Source: JAAFGT01 sp041485165 (GTDB lineage: Bacteria > Acidobacteriota > Terriglobia > Acidiferrales > UBA7541). Taken from it: a stretch of 6,422 bases of DNA. Shown in pieces: positions 6,205 to 6,422 of the stretch. The stretch is taken from positions 1-6,422 of the forward strand of contig JBGPJC010000165.1 of assembly GCA_041485165.1 (NCBI GenBank), in the 5' to 3' direction. The first letter of the stretch is position 1; the number at the start of each line of letters is the position of its first letter. The position numbers were made by a program, and so were the translations under genes. The notes beneath the pieces are model-generated. The model was not told the origin of the DNA. It saw only the letters and a program-made list of their open reading frames with translations, and searched no databases.

Positions 6205-6420
6205 CTAACGCGCCTTTAGGGCGGCCCTGGCGGCAGCGATCAAGGCGCATTTCGTCATGGAGACACATACGAGGACCGGAGCCCGAGCGTTCCACTTTTC
6301 TATGTAGGTGAAAGTTCGGACAAAGGGCTCTGGTGGCCAGTTGGCGCAAACCGGCCATTTCACTGGGAGTTCATGCCTACCCGCCCGGTGAACGGCCCAA
6401 TCCTGGGTAGTCGGCCAACC
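6205..6420 (-). CDS. Possible C-terminal end of an unidentified gene (5' end outside window)
   Basis: A minus-strand frame is open from the right edge to a TAG at 6207-6205, giving 71 residues. The sequence has a mixed, protein-like composition with five Trp and a predicted helical end (KCALIAAARAALKAR). Third codon positions are G or C in roughly two thirds of codons. The stop lies 42 bases before the membrane protein ATG, which would fit an operon. I recognise no family, and an open frame of this length can arise by chance in GC-rich DNA, so this is tentative. If it is not a gene, 6163-6422 is simply the upstream region, in which I found no convincing promoter. Confidence 0.3.
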   Translation of the reverse strand, partial: GWPTTQDWAVHRAGRHELPVKWPVCANWPPEPFVRTFTYIEKWNARAPVLVCVSMTKCALIAAARAALKAR

Positions 6421-6422
6421 GG

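Noticed and set aside
6204..6210. Integron attC-like core site (GTTAGGC on the minus strand, followed by CCGCATG as in some cassettes)
   Set aside because: No matching RYYYAAC partner was found upstream on the same strand within the window, and no attC-like hairpin follows the MDR stop. A 7-base match alone is not enough.
5681..6358. A 226-residue N-terminal extension of the MDR enzyme, giving a 548-residue protein
   Set aside because: The extension overlaps the membrane protein gene in another frame and reads as Arg/Pro/His-rich shadow sequence. The MDR fold starts exactly at the MKAAVYT ATG at 5680.

Overview
The window looks like a GC-rich bacterial chromosome fragment. An Acidobacteriota-type genome is my best guess. 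It rests on the FHA-fused ABC transporter, the extended -10 promoters and a GTAGCGCCGGCGTC-type extragenic palindrome. That guess is inference; the window holds no rRNA or other marker gene.

Layout. (1) Positions 1-2325, minus strand: most of a large ABC-2-type exporter subunit cut off by the left edge. It has an N-terminal zinc ribbon, three FHA domains, an ABC ATPase and the start of the membrane domain. (2) Positions 2326-2720: a divergent regulatory region with two promoters of identical hexamers and spacing facing away from each other, plus a leader hairpin on the ABC side. (3) Positions 2721-3074, plus strand: a small protein with one membrane helix and a charged helical tail. (4) Positions 3170-4561, plus strand: a complete soluble-type cytochrome P450. 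(5) Positions 4558-4627: a palindromic repeat whose first bases supply the P450 stop codon. (6) Positions 4712-6162, minus strand: a two-gene unit of a four-helix membrane protein and a zinc-free MDR (quinone oxidoreductase-like) enzyme, joined by an ATGA overlap. (7) Positions 6163-6422: the upstream region of that unit, including a possible tail of another minus-strand gene.

How the genes relate. The ABC transporter and the small membrane protein are divergently transcribed from matched promoters and may be co-expressed. The FHA domains imply that the transporter is controlled by Ser/Thr phosphorylation from a kinase outside the window. The P450 follows the small gene on the same strand and may share its transcript or use a weak promoter of its own. 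P450 and MDR genes converge on the palindrome, and nothing shows they share a pathway. The MDR gene has clearly lower GC in its 3' half than the P450, so that unit may have a separate origin. No CRISPR array, tRNA, rRNA, transposase or phage gene was seen. Apart from the FHA architecture and the mirrored promoters, the window is fairly ordinary, and I do not see a convincing new multi-gene system.
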